Shown here piece after piece: positions 18,697 through 29,951 of a stretch of DNA of 64,000 nucleotides. Location of the stretch: NCBI RefSeq assembly GCF_042310355.1, contig NZ_JBHJMR010000003.1, positions 248,001 through 312,000 of the forward strand, written 5' to 3'. The DNA comes from Wenzhouxiangella sp042310355 (lineage in GTDB: Bacteria > Pseudomonadota > Gammaproteobacteria > Xanthomonadales > Wenzhouxiangellaceae). Positions within the stretch are counted from its first letter, which is position 1. Every line of letters starts with the position of its first letter. The position numbers were made by a program, and so were the translations under genes. The notes under the pieces are model-generated. The model worked only from the letters and a program-made list of their open reading frames with translations. It was not told the DNA's origin and searched no databases.

Positions 18697-18704
<8 letters not shown>
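18099..18704 (+). CDS. trpF: Phosphoribosylanthranilate isomerase
   Basis: The 201-residue TIM-barrel enzyme starts MIRVKICGITRIEDALAA, the standard TrpF beginning with the catalytic Cys in KICG. It ends with DVSSGVEVRPGVKSDKLI, the phosphate-binding end. It catalyses the isomerisation to CdRP in Trp synthesis. The last 8 nt overlap trpB, so translation is probably coupled. Start at 18099 is fixed by the family N-terminus. Confidence 0.97.
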
Positions 18705-19916
<1,212 letters not shown>

Positions 19917-19920
<4 letters not shown>

Positions 19921-20750
19921 ACCGTATCGACACGAGATTCGAGGACCTGGGCCGGCGCGGGCGCCGCGCCCTGATCCCTTACGTGACCGCCGGCTACCCG
20001 ACCCCGGACTCGACCGTGCCGGTGTTGCACGCCGCCGTCGAGGCGGGGGCGGACCTGATCGAGGTCGGCATGCCGTTTTCCGACGTGATGGCCGACGGCC
20101 CGGTCATCCAGGAGGCCTGCGCCCGCGCTCTGGAGCAGGGCACCGGGCTCGAGCAGGTGCTCGCGATGGTCGCCGAGTTTCGACGCGGTGATCCGAATAC
20201 GCCGCTGATCCTGATGGGCTACGCCAACCCGATCGAGCGCCGCGGCGTGGCGCGCTTCTGCGAGGAAGCCGCGGCCGCCGGCGTCGACGGCCTGCTGATT
20301 GTCGACTGCCCGGCCGACGAAGCCGACGAGATGCGGGCCGCGCTGGCCCGCCACGACCTGCACCAGATCTTCCTGGTCGCCCCGACGACCACCGACTCGC
20401 GCCTCAAGCGCGCGGCCGAACTGGCCGGCGGGTTCCTCTACTACGTCACCATCAAGGGCGTGACCGGCGCGGCCAACCTCGACACGGCATCGCTGGCGCC
20501 GGCCGTCGAGCGCATCCGCTCGGCCGCGGGCGTGCCGGTCGCCGTCGGCTTCGGCATCCGCACGCCGGAGCACGCGGCCGCGGCGGCCGCCAGCGCGGAT
20601 GCCGTGGTGATCGGCTCGGCGCTGGTCGAGCGCCTCGGGAAGACCGATTCCGCCGCCTCGGCGGTCGAGGCCGCGCGCGCCTACCTTGCTCCCATCCGTC
20701 AGGCCATGGACAATACCGCCTCTTCGACAAACGACGTGGTGAGTGCCTGA
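19917..20750 (+). CDS. trpA: Tryptophan synthase alpha chain
   Basis: The 277-residue TIM-barrel subunit has the conserved blocks RRALIPYVTAGYP, EVGMPFSDVMADGPVIQ and FLYYVTIKGVTGA. It cleaves indole-3-glycerol phosphate and hands indole to TrpB. The start is a TTG at 19917 inside TTGA, which overlaps the trpB stop by 4 nt. The product then begins MNRIDTRF as in relatives, so the TTG start is well supported. trpEGDC are not in the window. Confidence 0.97.
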
Positions 20751-20751
20751 G

Positions 20752-21654
<903 letters not shown>

Positions 21655-21665
21655 CGCACCCCGGG

Positions 21666-22955
21666 TTGACCCAGGCCGCCTTGAGCGACGCACCCGACTC
21701 GAACCCGACTCCCCTGGCCGATTGGCTGGCCAGGCTGGAGCAGCGTGCCCCGGCCACGCGCATCGAACTGGGGCTCGAACGCGTGCACGAAGTCTGGCGG
21801 CGCATCGACCTCGAGCTTGCCATGCCGGTGATCACGGTTGCCGGCACCAACGGCAAGGGCTCGGTGGTCGCCATGATCGAGGCCATGCTGATCGCCGGCG
21901 GCTATCGGCCGCTGGCCTACACCTCACCGCATATCCTGCGCTTTTCCGAACGCATGCGGATCGGCGGGCACGAAGCCGCGGAGGCTGAAGTCGTCGACGC
22001 ACTTGATCAGGTCGAGCAGGCCCGTGCCGAAGTGCCCCTGACCTATTTCGAGCACACGACGCTGGCGGCATTCTGTCTGGCGGCAGCGGCTCGAGTCGAT
22101 GCGCTGGTGCTCGAGGTCGGCCTGGGCGGGCGGCTCGATGCGGTCAACATGCTCGACGCCGACGTGGCCGTGATCACCACCATCGGTATCGATCACGCCG
22201 AGTTTCTCGGCGATACCCGCGAGCTGATCGCGCGCGAGAAGGCCGGCGTGGCGCGAGCCGGCCGGCCCGTCATCGTCGGCGATCCCGAACCGCCCGACGG
22301 CCTTTTCGAAACCCTTGAATCGATCGGCGCGCGGGTCATAGCCGCGCACGAGTGCCTCGCAGAGGCCGGCACCGGCGACGGGCTCCGAATCCGTCACGGC
22401 GCGCGTGCGCTGCGGCTGCCGCCGCCGGCCCTGGCCGGCCGCTGGCAGCGCGGCAACGCCGCCTGTGCGGTCCTGGCGCTGTGCGAGCTGGCCGATCGGC
22501 TTCCCCTGGACGACGACCAGCTGGCGGCCGGCTTGCGCGGTGTTCGCCTGGCCGGTCGATACCAGGTGGTCCGAAAGCGGCCCGAGGTGATCCTCGACGT
22601 CGCGCACAACCCCGCGGCGGCCGCGGCCCTGGCCGGGGCGCTGAACCCGCCCGGGGGGCGCAGCACGGCTGTTTTCAGCGCGCTGGCGGGCAAGGATGTG
22701 GCGGGTATCGCGCGGGCCCTGGACGGCTGCTTCTCGCGCTGGCTGGTCGCGCCCCTGCGCGGCGAACGGGCGCAGCCGGCTGCGGCAATCGCCGCTGAAC
22801 TTCGCAATGCGCCTGTTTCCGGCAGCGTGGAAACGGTAGAATCCGTAGCTGCCGCGCTCGAGCGGGCGCTGGCCGACAGTGAGCCCGACGACCGCGTGGT
22901 CGTTTTTGGTTCCTTCCTCACAGTGGCCGAAGCATGGTCCGAATTTGCCGAGTGA
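21666..22955 (+). CDS. folC: Folylpolyglutamate/dihydrofolate synthase
   Basis: The 429-residue Mur-ligase-family enzyme has the ATP loop VAGTNGKGSV, the SPHILRFSERMRI block, the EVGLGGRLDAVN block, and the second-domain signature ILDVAHNPAA. It makes dihydrofolate and adds glutamates to folates. The start is a TTG at 21666 (MTQAALSD); no ATG gives a full N-terminus. The position between accD and a SPOR-domain gene is standard. Confidence 0.95.
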   Translation: MTQAALSDAPDSNPTPLADWLARLEQRAPATRIELGLERVHEVWRRIDLELAMPVITVAGTNGKGSVVAMIEAMLIAGGYRPLAYTSPHILRFSERMRIGGHEAAEAEVVDALDQVEQARAEVPLTYFEHTTLAAFCLAAAARVDALVLEVGLGGRLDAVNMLDADVAVITTIGIDHAEFLGDTRELIAREKAGVARAGRPVIVGDPEPPDGLFETLESIGARVIAAHECLAEAGTGDGLRIRHGARALRLPPPALAGRWQRGNAACAVLALCELADRLPLDDDQLAAGLRGVRLAGRYQVVRKRPEVILDVAHNPAAAAALAGALNPPGGRSTAVFSALAGKDVAGIARALDGCFSRWLVAPLRGERAQPAAAIAAELRNAPVSGSVETVESVAAALERALADSEPDDRVVVFGSFLTVAEAWSEFAE

Positions 22956-22956
22956 T

Positions 22957-23958
22957 ATGGACAAGGTTCTCAAACAGCGCCTGGTCGGCGCCAGCATCCT
23001 GATCGCCCTGGCGGTGATCTTCCTGCCCATGTTGTTCGACGGCGACGAGGATGATGCCGTCGAGCGGCGCGAGTTGAGCCTGGACGCGCCCGAGCGCGAG
23101 TCCGGTGAGCGCCGGGTCCGGCGCCTGGCGCTGGATCCCGATCAGGCCCGGCAGCCGCCGGGCGAGTCCCGGGCCGAACCGCTCGACGACAGCGCGTCCG
23201 AGTCCGAACGCCCCGGGGACGACGCCCGCACCCGGCCCGAACCGCAGCAGGAGCGGGAGCGAGAAGTGGCGCCCTTGGAACCCGAGCCCGTGGAGCCCGA
23301 GTCCGGGCCTGAAATCGCTCCCGAGACCGAGTCAGAACCTGAACGCGAGGGTGAGACCGCGGAAAGCACGACCTCGGACGAGGCTGATTCGCGGGACGAC
23401 AGCGCCGATTCCTCGTCCACCGAGGCCCCGGAGTCGACCCCGGAAGCGCCCGAAGCATCGACCGACGGGCGCTGGATCGTTCAGGTCGCGGTGTTCGGAA
23501 ACCGGGAGACGGCTGATTCGATTCGTCAGCGCCTGGTCGATCTCGGCCATCGCGCGCGCATGGACGTGCTGGTTCGCGATCAGACCGAGTTGTACCGCCT
23601 GCGTACCGGCCCCTACGACGACGAAGCCGTCGCCGAACAGGCGCGCGGCCAGATCGTGGCCACCGTGGCCGGGGTCGAGCCCGAGGTGCGGGAGCGATCG
23701 GACGAATCCGGCTCGGACGACCGAGAGGGCCTGTCCGTTCAGGTGGGTTCCTTTGCCAGCCGTAACAACGCCGAACGGCTGGTCGAGCAGTTGACCGGGG
23801 CCGGGTACGACGCCTTCATGCACGCCGAGGAGTCGGGCGGGCGAACCATCTGGCGCGTGCGCGTGGGCAGCCACGAAGAGCGCGCGGACGCCGAACGTCT
23901 GCTCGAGACCTTGAGCGAGGAGCAGGGCCTGAAGGGTATCGTGGTTTCCCATCCATGA
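22957..23958 (+). CDS. SPOR-domain protein (DedD-like) with two SPOR repeats
   Basis: The 333-residue protein has an N-terminal membrane anchor (RLVGASILIALAVIFLPMLF). A charged, disordered, Glu/Pro-rich linker follows, then two SPOR domains. The first is at about residues 169-242 (WIVQVAVFGNRETADSIRQRL) and the second at about 257-333 (SVQVGSFASRNNAERLVEQL). SPOR domains bind denuded glycan at the division septum. It holds the place of dedD between folC and cvpA; E. coli DedD has only one SPOR domain. The start at 22957 follows the folC stop by 1 nt. Confidence 0.9.
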   Translation: MDKVLKQRLVGASILIALAVIFLPMLFDGDEDDAVERRELSLDAPERESGERRVRRLALDPDQARQPPGESRAEPLDDSASESERPGDDARTRPEPQQEREREVAPLEPEPVEPESGPEIAPETESEPEREGETAESTTSDEADSRDDSADSSSTEAPESTPEAPEASTDGRWIVQVAVFGNRETADSIRQRLVDLGHRARMDVLVRDQTELYRLRTGPYDDEAVAEQARGQIVATVAGVEPEVRERSDESGSDDREGLSVQVGSFASRNNAERLVEQLTGAGYDAFMHAEESGGRTIWRVRVGSHEERADAERLLETLSEEQGLKGIVVSHP

Positions 23959-24482
23959 ACTGGGCCGACTACGCCATCGTCGGCATCGTGCTGGTGTCGA
24001 TGGTGGTCAGCCTGTTCCGTGGTTTCATTCGCGAAGTATTTTCCCTGCTGGTCTGGATCGCCGCCGTCTACGCGGCGCTGCAGGCCGCCGGGCCGCTGGC
24101 CTTGCAGCTCGAGGGCGTCATCGAGGTGCCCTCGGTGCGCGTGATCATCGCTTTCGTGGGCGTGTTCCTGGTCGTGCTGGCCATCGGCGGCCTGATCAAC
24201 TACCTGCTGGGCAAGCTGGTCGACGGTACCGGGCTGAGCGGTACCGACCGCCTGTTCGGCGCGGTCTTCGGCGCGCTACGCGGCCTGGCCATCGTCCTGG
24301 CGGCGGTGATCGTGGCCGGTTTCACGCCCTTCGTGCAGGATCCCTGGTGGCAGCAATCGATGCTGCTGCCTGAAATGGAAAGAATGGCCACCTGGCTGGT
24401 CGAACTGTTTCCCGAGTCCATCCAGGCCTACCTGCCTGAGCAAGTCATCACTGAAGAAGTCACTACGGAGGCTGACGCCTGA
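23955..24482 (+). CDS. cvpA: CvpA family membrane protein
   Basis: The 175-residue product has four hydrophobic segments (YAIVGIVLVSMVVSLFRGF first) and the CvpA signature near SLFRGFIREVFSLLVWIAA. CvpA is needed for colicin V production in E. coli and is tied to envelope homeostasis; the molecular role is not settled. It overlaps the SPOR gene by 4 nt (ATGA) and is 1 nt from purF. Confidence 0.95.
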   Translation: MNWADYAIVGIVLVSMVVSLFRGFIREVFSLLVWIAAVYAALQAAGPLALQLEGVIEVPSVRVIIAFVGVFLVVLAIGGLINYLLGKLVDGTGLSGTDRLFGAVFGALRGLAIVLAAVIVAGFTPFVQDPWWQQSMLLPEMERMATWLVELFPESIQAYLPEQVITEEVTTEADA

Positions 24483-24483
24483 T

Positions 24484-25962
24484 ATGTGCGGAATCGTCGG
24501 AATCGTGGGTCGCTCCCCGGTAGCGGCCCGGCTCTATGACGCCATGACCATCCTGCAGCACCGCGGCCAGGATGCTGCCGGCATCACCACCATCGACGGC
24601 GGGCGGATGCGCTCGGCCCGCGGCCTCGGCCTCGTGCGCGACGTTTTCTCCGAGAATGCCGTCTCCGGCCTGACCGGCGAGGTGGGGATCGGCCACGTGC
24701 GCTATCCCACCGCCGGCTGCGACCAGCCGGACGAAGCGCAGCCGATGTACGTCAATTCACCCTGCGGCATCGCGCTCGGCCACAACGGCAACCTGATCAA
24801 CATCGAGCAACTCAGCCACGAGTTGTTCGCCGAGGACCGGCGCCACATCAATACCGAGTCGGATTCGGAAGTGCTGCTCAACGTGCTCGCCCACGAGCTC
24901 AGCCTGCATACGCGCGACGGCCTGCACCCGGAAGATATCTTTGCCGCGGTCGACGGCGTCTATCGCCGCTGCCGCGGTGGATACGCGGCCGTGGCCCTGA
25001 TCGCCGGCCTCGGACTGGTCGCGTTCCGCGACCCCAACGGCATCCGGCCGGCCGTCATCGGTCGCCGCGAGGCGCCCGAGGGCCCCGAGTACATCGTCGC
25101 CTCCGAGTCGGTGGTGCTCGACATCCTGGGCTTCGACCTGGTTTCCGATATCGCGCCGGGGGAATGCGTTTTCATCACCCTCGAGGGGGAACTGCACCGC
25201 CAGGTCAGCGAGCATGCCGCTTCCTACACGCCCTGCATGTTCGAGTACGTCTATTTCGCCCGGCCCGACTCGATGATCGACGACCTGTCGGTCTACAAGG
25301 CGCGGCTGCGCATGGGCGAGGCCCTGGCCGAAAAGATCCTCAGTGAGTGGCCCGACCACGACATCGACGTGGTCATCCCGGTGCCCGACACCAGCCGAAC
25401 GGCCTGCCTGCCGCTGGCCCACCAGCTCGGGGTCAAGTACCGCGAGGGCCTGATGAAGAACCGCTACATCGGGCGCACCTTCATCATGCCGGGCCAGGAA
25501 GAGCGCGTGCGCTCGGTGCGGCGCAAGCTCAACACCATATCGCTCGAGTTCAAGAACAAGAACGTGCTGCTGGTCGACGATTCCATCGTGCGCGGCACGA
25601 CCTCCAAGCAGATCATCCAGATGGCGCGCGAGGCCGGCGCGAAGAAGGTTTACCTGGCCTCCGCCTCGCCACCGGTGCGCTACCCCAATGTTTACGGCAT
25701 CGACATGCCGGCCGCCAGCGAGCTGGTCGCATCCGGCCGGAACGAGGAAGAGATCCGCCAGGTGATCGGCGCCGACCGGCTCATCTACCAGGATATCGAT
25801 GCGCTGGAGAAGGCCGTTCGCGGCAAGAATCGCAAGCTCGACGGCTTCGACAGTTCCTGCTTCAGCGGCGAGTACGTCACCGGCCTCGAAGACGGCTACC
25901 TCGATGAACTCGAGGCCCGCCGCTCCGATTCGGCGAGGATGCAGCGCCGCGGCACGGCCTGA
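24484..25962 (+). CDS. purF: Amidophosphoribosyltransferase
   Basis: The 492-residue enzyme starts MCGIVGIVG, so Cys2 is the N-terminal nucleophile after Met removal. The glutaminase domain is followed by the phosphoribosyltransferase domain with the PRPP loop VLLVDDSIVRGTTSKQI. It makes phosphoribosylamine, the first committed step of purine synthesis. It closes the long fimV-to-purF run. Confidence 0.98.
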   Translation: MCGIVGIVGRSPVAARLYDAMTILQHRGQDAAGITTIDGGRMRSARGLGLVRDVFSENAVSGLTGEVGIGHVRYPTAGCDQPDEAQPMYVNSPCGIALGHNGNLINIEQLSHELFAEDRRHINTESDSEVLLNVLAHELSLHTRDGLHPEDIFAAVDGVYRRCRGGYAAVALIAGLGLVAFRDPNGIRPAVIGRREAPEGPEYIVASESVVLDILGFDLVSDIAPGECVFITLEGELHRQVSEHAASYTPCMFEYVYFARPDSMIDDLSVYKARLRMGEALAEKILSEWPDHDIDVVIPVPDTSRTACLPLAHQLGVKYREGLMKNRYIGRTFIMPGQEERVRSVRRKLNTISLEFKNKNVLLVDDSIVRGTTSKQIIQMAREAGAKKVYLASASPPVRYPNVYGIDMPAASELVASGRNEEEIRQVIGADRLIYQDIDALEKAVRGKNRKLDGFDSSCFSGEYVTGLEDGYLDELEARRSDSARMQRRGTA

Positions 25963-26016
25963 AGCAGCCGGGGGTGAAGTCACTGCGTTGATGCCGTGGG
26001 TGCGACAATCGCGCCC

Positions 26017-27426
26017 ATGTTCGACACTGCCATAGTCTGGTTCCGCCGCGACCTTCGCCTGGCCGGCAACCCCGCACTGGATCACGCGCGCTCACGGCAT
26101 GCGCGCGTGGTGCCGCTCTATGTTGACGATCCGGATTCGGAGTCGCCCTGGTCGGCCGGGGGTGCCAGCCGCTGGTGGCTGCATCACTCGCTGCGTGAAC
26201 TCGACGGTCGCCTGCGCGATCGCGGCAGCCGCCTGGTCCTGGCTTCGGGCGATGCGCTCGCGGCGATCGAGCGGGTGCGCCAGGTCACCGGCGCCGCGGC
26301 GGTGTACTGGAATCGGCGCTACGAAAGCGCAGCGGTCGAGCGCGACCGCGACATCAAGCGGCGATTGCGCGAGCACGGACTGACGGTCGAGAGCTTCAGC
26401 GCTTCGCTGCTGACCGAGCCCTGGAGCGGCGTCAAGTCCGACGGCAGTCCCTACGTCGTTTTCACCCCATTCTGGAAGCAGCTCCAGAAGCGCTGGCAGC
26501 CGCCCGGCGTGCATCCCGAGCCGCGCGAACTCCCCGGGCCGGCGCGCTGGCCGGCCAGCCTGGATGTCGATGAACTCGACCTGTTGCCGCAGCACTACTG
26601 GCCGGACAAGCTGTCGGATCACTGGTCTCCGGGTGAGCTTGGCGCACGCCGTCGCCTGGAAGCCTTTGCCGACCAGGCGTCCGACTACGACACGCGCAGA
26701 GACCGCCCGGACCGGGCGGGCACCTCGCGACTGTCGCCGCACCTGCATTTCGGCGAGATCTCGCCCGGTCAGGTCGTGCGCGCGCTCGAGCCCTCCGGTG
26801 AGCTGCCCGCCGGCAAGGGACGGATGGTGTTTGCCAGCGAGCTGGCCTGGCGCGAGTTCTCGCACCACCTGCTGTGGCATTTTCCGCAGACGCCCGAGGC
26901 GTCATTGAAGGCGGCCTTTCGGCGATTTCCCTGGCGCGAGCGGGACGACTATGCCGCGGACCTTGCGGCCTGGCAGCGCGGGCAAACCGGCATTCCGCTG
27001 GTCGATGCCGGCATGCGCGAGCTTTGGGAGACAGGCTGGATGCACAACCGCGTGCGCATGATCGTCGCTTCCTTCCTGACCAAGAACCTGCTCGTTCCCT
27101 GGCAGGAAGGGGCGAGGTGGTTCTGGGACACCCTGGTCGATGCCGATCTGGCGAACAACACCCAGGGCTGGCAGTGGACCGCCGGCTGCGGCGCCGACGC
27201 TGCGCCGTATTTCCGCGTCTTCAACCCGGTGCTGCAGGGCGAGAAGTTCGACCCCAACGGCGACTACGTCCGGCGCTGGTGTCCGGAACTGTCGAGCCGG
27301 AACGTCAAAAGGGTCCATCAGCCGCTGAATGCCGAAGAAGCCGGATCGCTGGCCTACCCGCCACCCCTCGTCGACCTCAAGGCGACCCGCCGCCGCGCCC
27401 TCGACGCCTGGCAAGCGATTCGTTGA
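26017..27426 (+). CDS. phrB: Deoxyribodipyrimidine photolyase
   Basis: The 469-residue protein begins IVWFRRDLRLAGNPAL, the class I photolyase N-terminus. The FAD-binding part shows TSRLSPHLHFGEISPGQV, WREFSHHLLWHFP and NTQGWQWTAGCGADAAPYFR. It repairs cyclobutane pyrimidine dimers using blue light. The ATG at 26017 was preferred over an upstream GTG. A GACAAT box lies 7 nt before the ATG and no Shine-Dalgarno is seen, so the mRNA may be leaderless. Confidence 0.95.
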   Translation: MFDTAIVWFRRDLRLAGNPALDHARSRHARVVPLYVDDPDSESPWSAGGASRWWLHHSLRELDGRLRDRGSRLVLASGDALAAIERVRQVTGAAAVYWNRRYESAAVERDRDIKRRLREHGLTVESFSASLLTEPWSGVKSDGSPYVVFTPFWKQLQKRWQPPGVHPEPRELPGPARWPASLDVDELDLLPQHYWPDKLSDHWSPGELGARRRLEAFADQASDYDTRRDRPDRAGTSRLSPHLHFGEISPGQVVRALEPSGELPAGKGRMVFASELAWREFSHHLLWHFPQTPEASLKAAFRRFPWRERDDYAADLAAWQRGQTGIPLVDAGMRELWETGWMHNRVRMIVASFLTKNLLVPWQEGARWFWDTLVDADLANNTQGWQWTAGCGADAAPYFRVFNPVLQGEKFDPNGDYVRRWCPELSSRNVKRVHQPLNAEEAGSLAYPPPLVDLKATRRRALDAWQAIR

Positions 27427-27438
27427 GACGCAGTCGGC

Positions 27439-28401
27439 CTATCTCGTGAAATACCAGTGCCACGGCTCCCACGCGATGCGATGGCGGTTGTGGCGGGGAT
27501 AGGATTCGCGAAAGCCGAATACCCGGGCATTGCCGAGCAGCCACTTGTACGCCTCGGTCTGGGCGAAGTCCTCGACCAGCGGCTTGACGCCGCGCGTGGT
27601 CACGTCGATGGCGCGTCCGCTGTGGTGTTCGCTGTAGCCCGGCGGTGCCGAAACCTGCAGGATCTCCTTCATCGAGTGGCCCTGGTCGAGTTTGCGCCGG
27701 AACAGGCTGGCCTGGTAGGCGGTGGCGCGGAAGCCGGAGACCAGCCGGAGTTCGATGTTGGAATTCAGCGCTGCATCGCGCATGCGTTTGAACGCGTCCG
27801 CGGCGTCCTCGGTCAGGCGCTGCTCGCGCTCGAAGATGTCGCGCGCGGCGAACACCAGGCCCTTGGCCTCGGTCACCAGCGGCATGCGGTGGGCCACGCC
27901 GTAGTCCTCGGGTACACCCAGCTCGTCGCACATGTCGAGGATCTTGCGCGTGGGTTCGTCGGCGAGCTCGAGCAGGTCGCGCGTGATCACGACGTTGTTC
28001 TCGTCGTCGGGGTCGGGCCGGCATTCGTAGCCGAGTTGTCGCATGAAACCGGCCACGCGCTTGCGCGCCACGCCGTTGAGCTGGCGGATGCCGAAGCGCA
28101 GTGCGTGGCGCTCGAGCGCTTCGAACAGGCGGCGGGGCGTGTCCGGCGACGCGACTTCCGGATCCAGGTAGCAGGCCAGGATGCGGCGGTGGTCGAGGTC
28201 GAGCGCACCCAGGCCGGCCAGGCGGGTGCCGTGGGTGGCCACCAGCAGGGCCTGGTCGGGTACCAGTTCGGCCAGATGCGTCTCGACGCTGTCGGCGCGC
28301 CGCACCTGCGACATCATGTCGGGCAGGCGGGACTTGACCAGTTTGGCCAGGGTGACCACTTCCGAACTACGGGCGGGTCGAACCCGAATTGCGTTCTCCA
28401 T
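27439..28401 (-). CDS. GNAT-like domain fused to VanY-type D-Ala-D-Ala carboxypeptidase
   Basis: The 320-residue protein has two parts. Residues 1-140 look like a GNAT acyltransferase fold (MENAIRVRPARSSEVVTLAKL, ALERHALRFGIRQLNGVA, FMRQLGYE). Residues of about 150-320 form an M15B/VanY peptidase with metal-binding blocks SGFRATAYQASLF, SEHHSGRAIDVTT and the C-terminal WEPWHWYF. No signal peptide is visible, which is odd for a peptidoglycan carboxypeptidase. It converges on phrB and diverges from the next gene. The peptidase call is firm; the GNAT call is moderate. Confidence 0.82.
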   Translation of the reverse strand: MENAIRVRPARSSEVVTLAKLVKSRLPDMMSQVRRADSVETHLAELVPDQALLVATHGTRLAGLGALDLDHRRILACYLDPEVASPDTPRRLFEALERHALRFGIRQLNGVARKRVAGFMRQLGYECRPDPDDENNVVITRDLLELADEPTRKILDMCDELGVPEDYGVAHRMPLVTEAKGLVFAARDIFEREQRLTEDAADAFKRMRDAALNSNIELRLVSGFRATAYQASLFRRKLDQGHSMKEILQVSAPPGYSEHHSGRAIDVTTRGVKPLVEDFAQTEAYKWLLGNARVFGFRESYPRHNRHRIAWEPWHWYFTR

Positions 28402-28483
28402 GCGTGCTCCGGCAAGTTTTCAAGACCCCGAAGCTCCAGATGTGCTGTCCCCCATGGAGCCGGGCAATGCTATATTTCCGCAT

Positions 28484-29053
28484 ATGATGCCACGCCTGCA
28501 GTCGCTTGTGCTGCGTCGGTTTTCCACGGCCGCGGTTCTGCTCGTCCTGGTCGCCGTGTCGGTCCTCCTGCCGGCTCGCGGTGTCCTGTTTCCGGATTGG
28601 CCCGAGCGGGTCGAAGAAGTCCTGGCCGAGGCCGGGCCGGGCCGGGTGGAGCGCATGCTGCTGCCGGCCGGGGCGCCGGTTGCGACCGATTCGGTGGTCG
28701 TGGCCCGCAGCCGGCCGATCGAGCTTTGGCGCATCGAGTCCGGTTCCGGGACGGTGACGCACGCCTGGCTGGTGGGTCTGCGCGACGCTGACGGGCGGCT
28801 GCTGCCGAAGTTGCCGGCATGGTCGGAGCGCGTGCGCGTCGACGGCCCGTTGCCGGAAGGTCAGCGTCTGGTCGTGGCCACGGCCGATCGCGAAAAGGTC
28901 GAGATCGAGGCCGCGGGGCTGCGGCGCATGGTCCGTCCCAACGCGATGTCCCTGGCCCAACGCGGGGCATTGTGGTTCGACCGGCTGGACGAACGCTGGG
29001 AATGGCCGCTCACGACGACGGCCGATGTGCGAATGACACCACGCGCTCGATAG
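28484..29053 (+). CDS. Exported protein of unknown function
   Basis: The 189-residue product has a signal or anchor segment (FSTAAVLLVLVAVSVLLPARG). A mainly beta soluble part follows (VATDSVVVARSRPIELWRIE, THAWLVGLRDADGRLLPKL). I do not recognise a family. The start at 28484 (MMPRLQ) has an extended -10 like TGCTATATT (28468-28476) 7 nt upstream. The 3' end overlaps the convergent epmA gene by 44 nt. A start at 28454 is also possible. Confidence 0.6.
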   Translation: MMPRLQSLVLRRFSTAAVLLVLVAVSVLLPARGVLFPDWPERVEEVLAEAGPGRVERMLLPAGAPVATDSVVVARSRPIELWRIESGSGTVTHAWLVGLRDADGRLLPKLPAWSERVRVDGPLPEGQRLVVATADREKVEIEAAGLRRMVRPNAMSLAQRGALWFDRLDERWEWPLTTTADVRMTPRAR

Positions 29054-29951
29054 TCTCCTCGCCGCAGGCCGCCATGAGCAGGCGATCGAAGCCCAGAGCC
29101 ACGCCCGCGCATTCCGGCAGGCCTTCGGCCAGCGCCGCGAGGAGCGCGGTATCGATCGGCATCGGCGCCTGGCCGTTGTCCTCTCTGAGCCGGTTGTCGC
29201 GCTCGAATCGCCGTCTCTGCTCCCGCGCGTCGGTCAGCTCCCGGTAGCCGTTGGCCAGCTCCAGCGGACCCGCGAAAACCTCGAAGCGTTCGGCCACGCC
29301 CGGGTTTCCCGGGGCAATGCGGGCCAGCGCGGCCTGGCTGGCCGGGTAGTCGTACACCACGGTCAAGGCGTTCGCCTCGAAGCGGGGCTGGATGCGGCTG
29401 GCGAACAGCCAGTCGAGCAGGGCGTCGCGCTCGAGCCCGGCCGGGGCATCGTCGGCGAGCCGCTGCAGTTCGGTCGTGCTCGCCGCCAGGGCGTCGATGC
29501 CGAGGAACTCGACAAAGCAGTCGTTCCAGCTCGCCCAGCGAACGGGCCGCGGATCCGGGCCGCTTGCCAGCGCGTGATCGATCAACTCGACCACCTCCTC
29601 GGCCAGGCGGCGCCAGCTCCAGCCGACCCGGTACCACTCCAGCAGCGTGAACTCGGGCTGGTGGTTGCGGCCGGCCTCGCCGCGCCGGAACACCGGGCCG
29701 AGCTCGTAGAGATCACCCAAGCCCGAGGCAAGCAGGCGCTTGTGGAAGTATTCCGGCGAGGTGCGCAGCCAGCCGGCGGGGGCGTCGGTGGCGACACTTT
29801 CGACATGCAGGTCGGTCACCCCGGCGGCCGTCAGCAGCGGCGTCTGAACCTCGACCACGCCGCGCCGTGCGAAGAACTCGCGCACGCTCGCCAGCAGTTC
29901 GGCACGCCGGCGAAGGGCCGCGGCCGAGGCGCTCGGCTGCCAGTCGCTCAC
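29010..29951 (-). CDS. epmA: EF-P beta-lysine ligase (EpmA/GenX)
   Basis: The 313-residue protein is a short class II lysyl-tRNA synthetase homologue without the anticodon-binding domain. Motifs include VEVQTPLLTAAGVTD, RTSPEYFHKRLLASG, RRGEAGRNHQPEFTLLEWY and CAGVALGFDRLLMA. EpmA attaches beta-lysine to elongation factor P. The start is a GTG at 29951 in a GTGA overlap with the ppx stop. epmB and efp are not in the window. Confidence 0.93.
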   Translation of the reverse strand: MSDWQPSASAAALRRRAELLASVREFFARRGVVEVQTPLLTAAGVTDLHVESVATDAPAGWLRTSPEYFHKRLLASGLGDLYELGPVFRRGEAGRNHQPEFTLLEWYRVGWSWRRLAEEVVELIDHALASGPDPRPVRWASWNDCFVEFLGIDALAASTTELQRLADDAPAGLERDALLDWLFASRIQPRFEANALTVVYDYPASQAALARIAPGNPGVAERFEVFAGPLELANGYRELTDAREQRRRFERDNRLREDNGQAPMPIDTALLAALAEGLPECAGVALGFDRLLMAACGEETIERVVSFAHRPSS

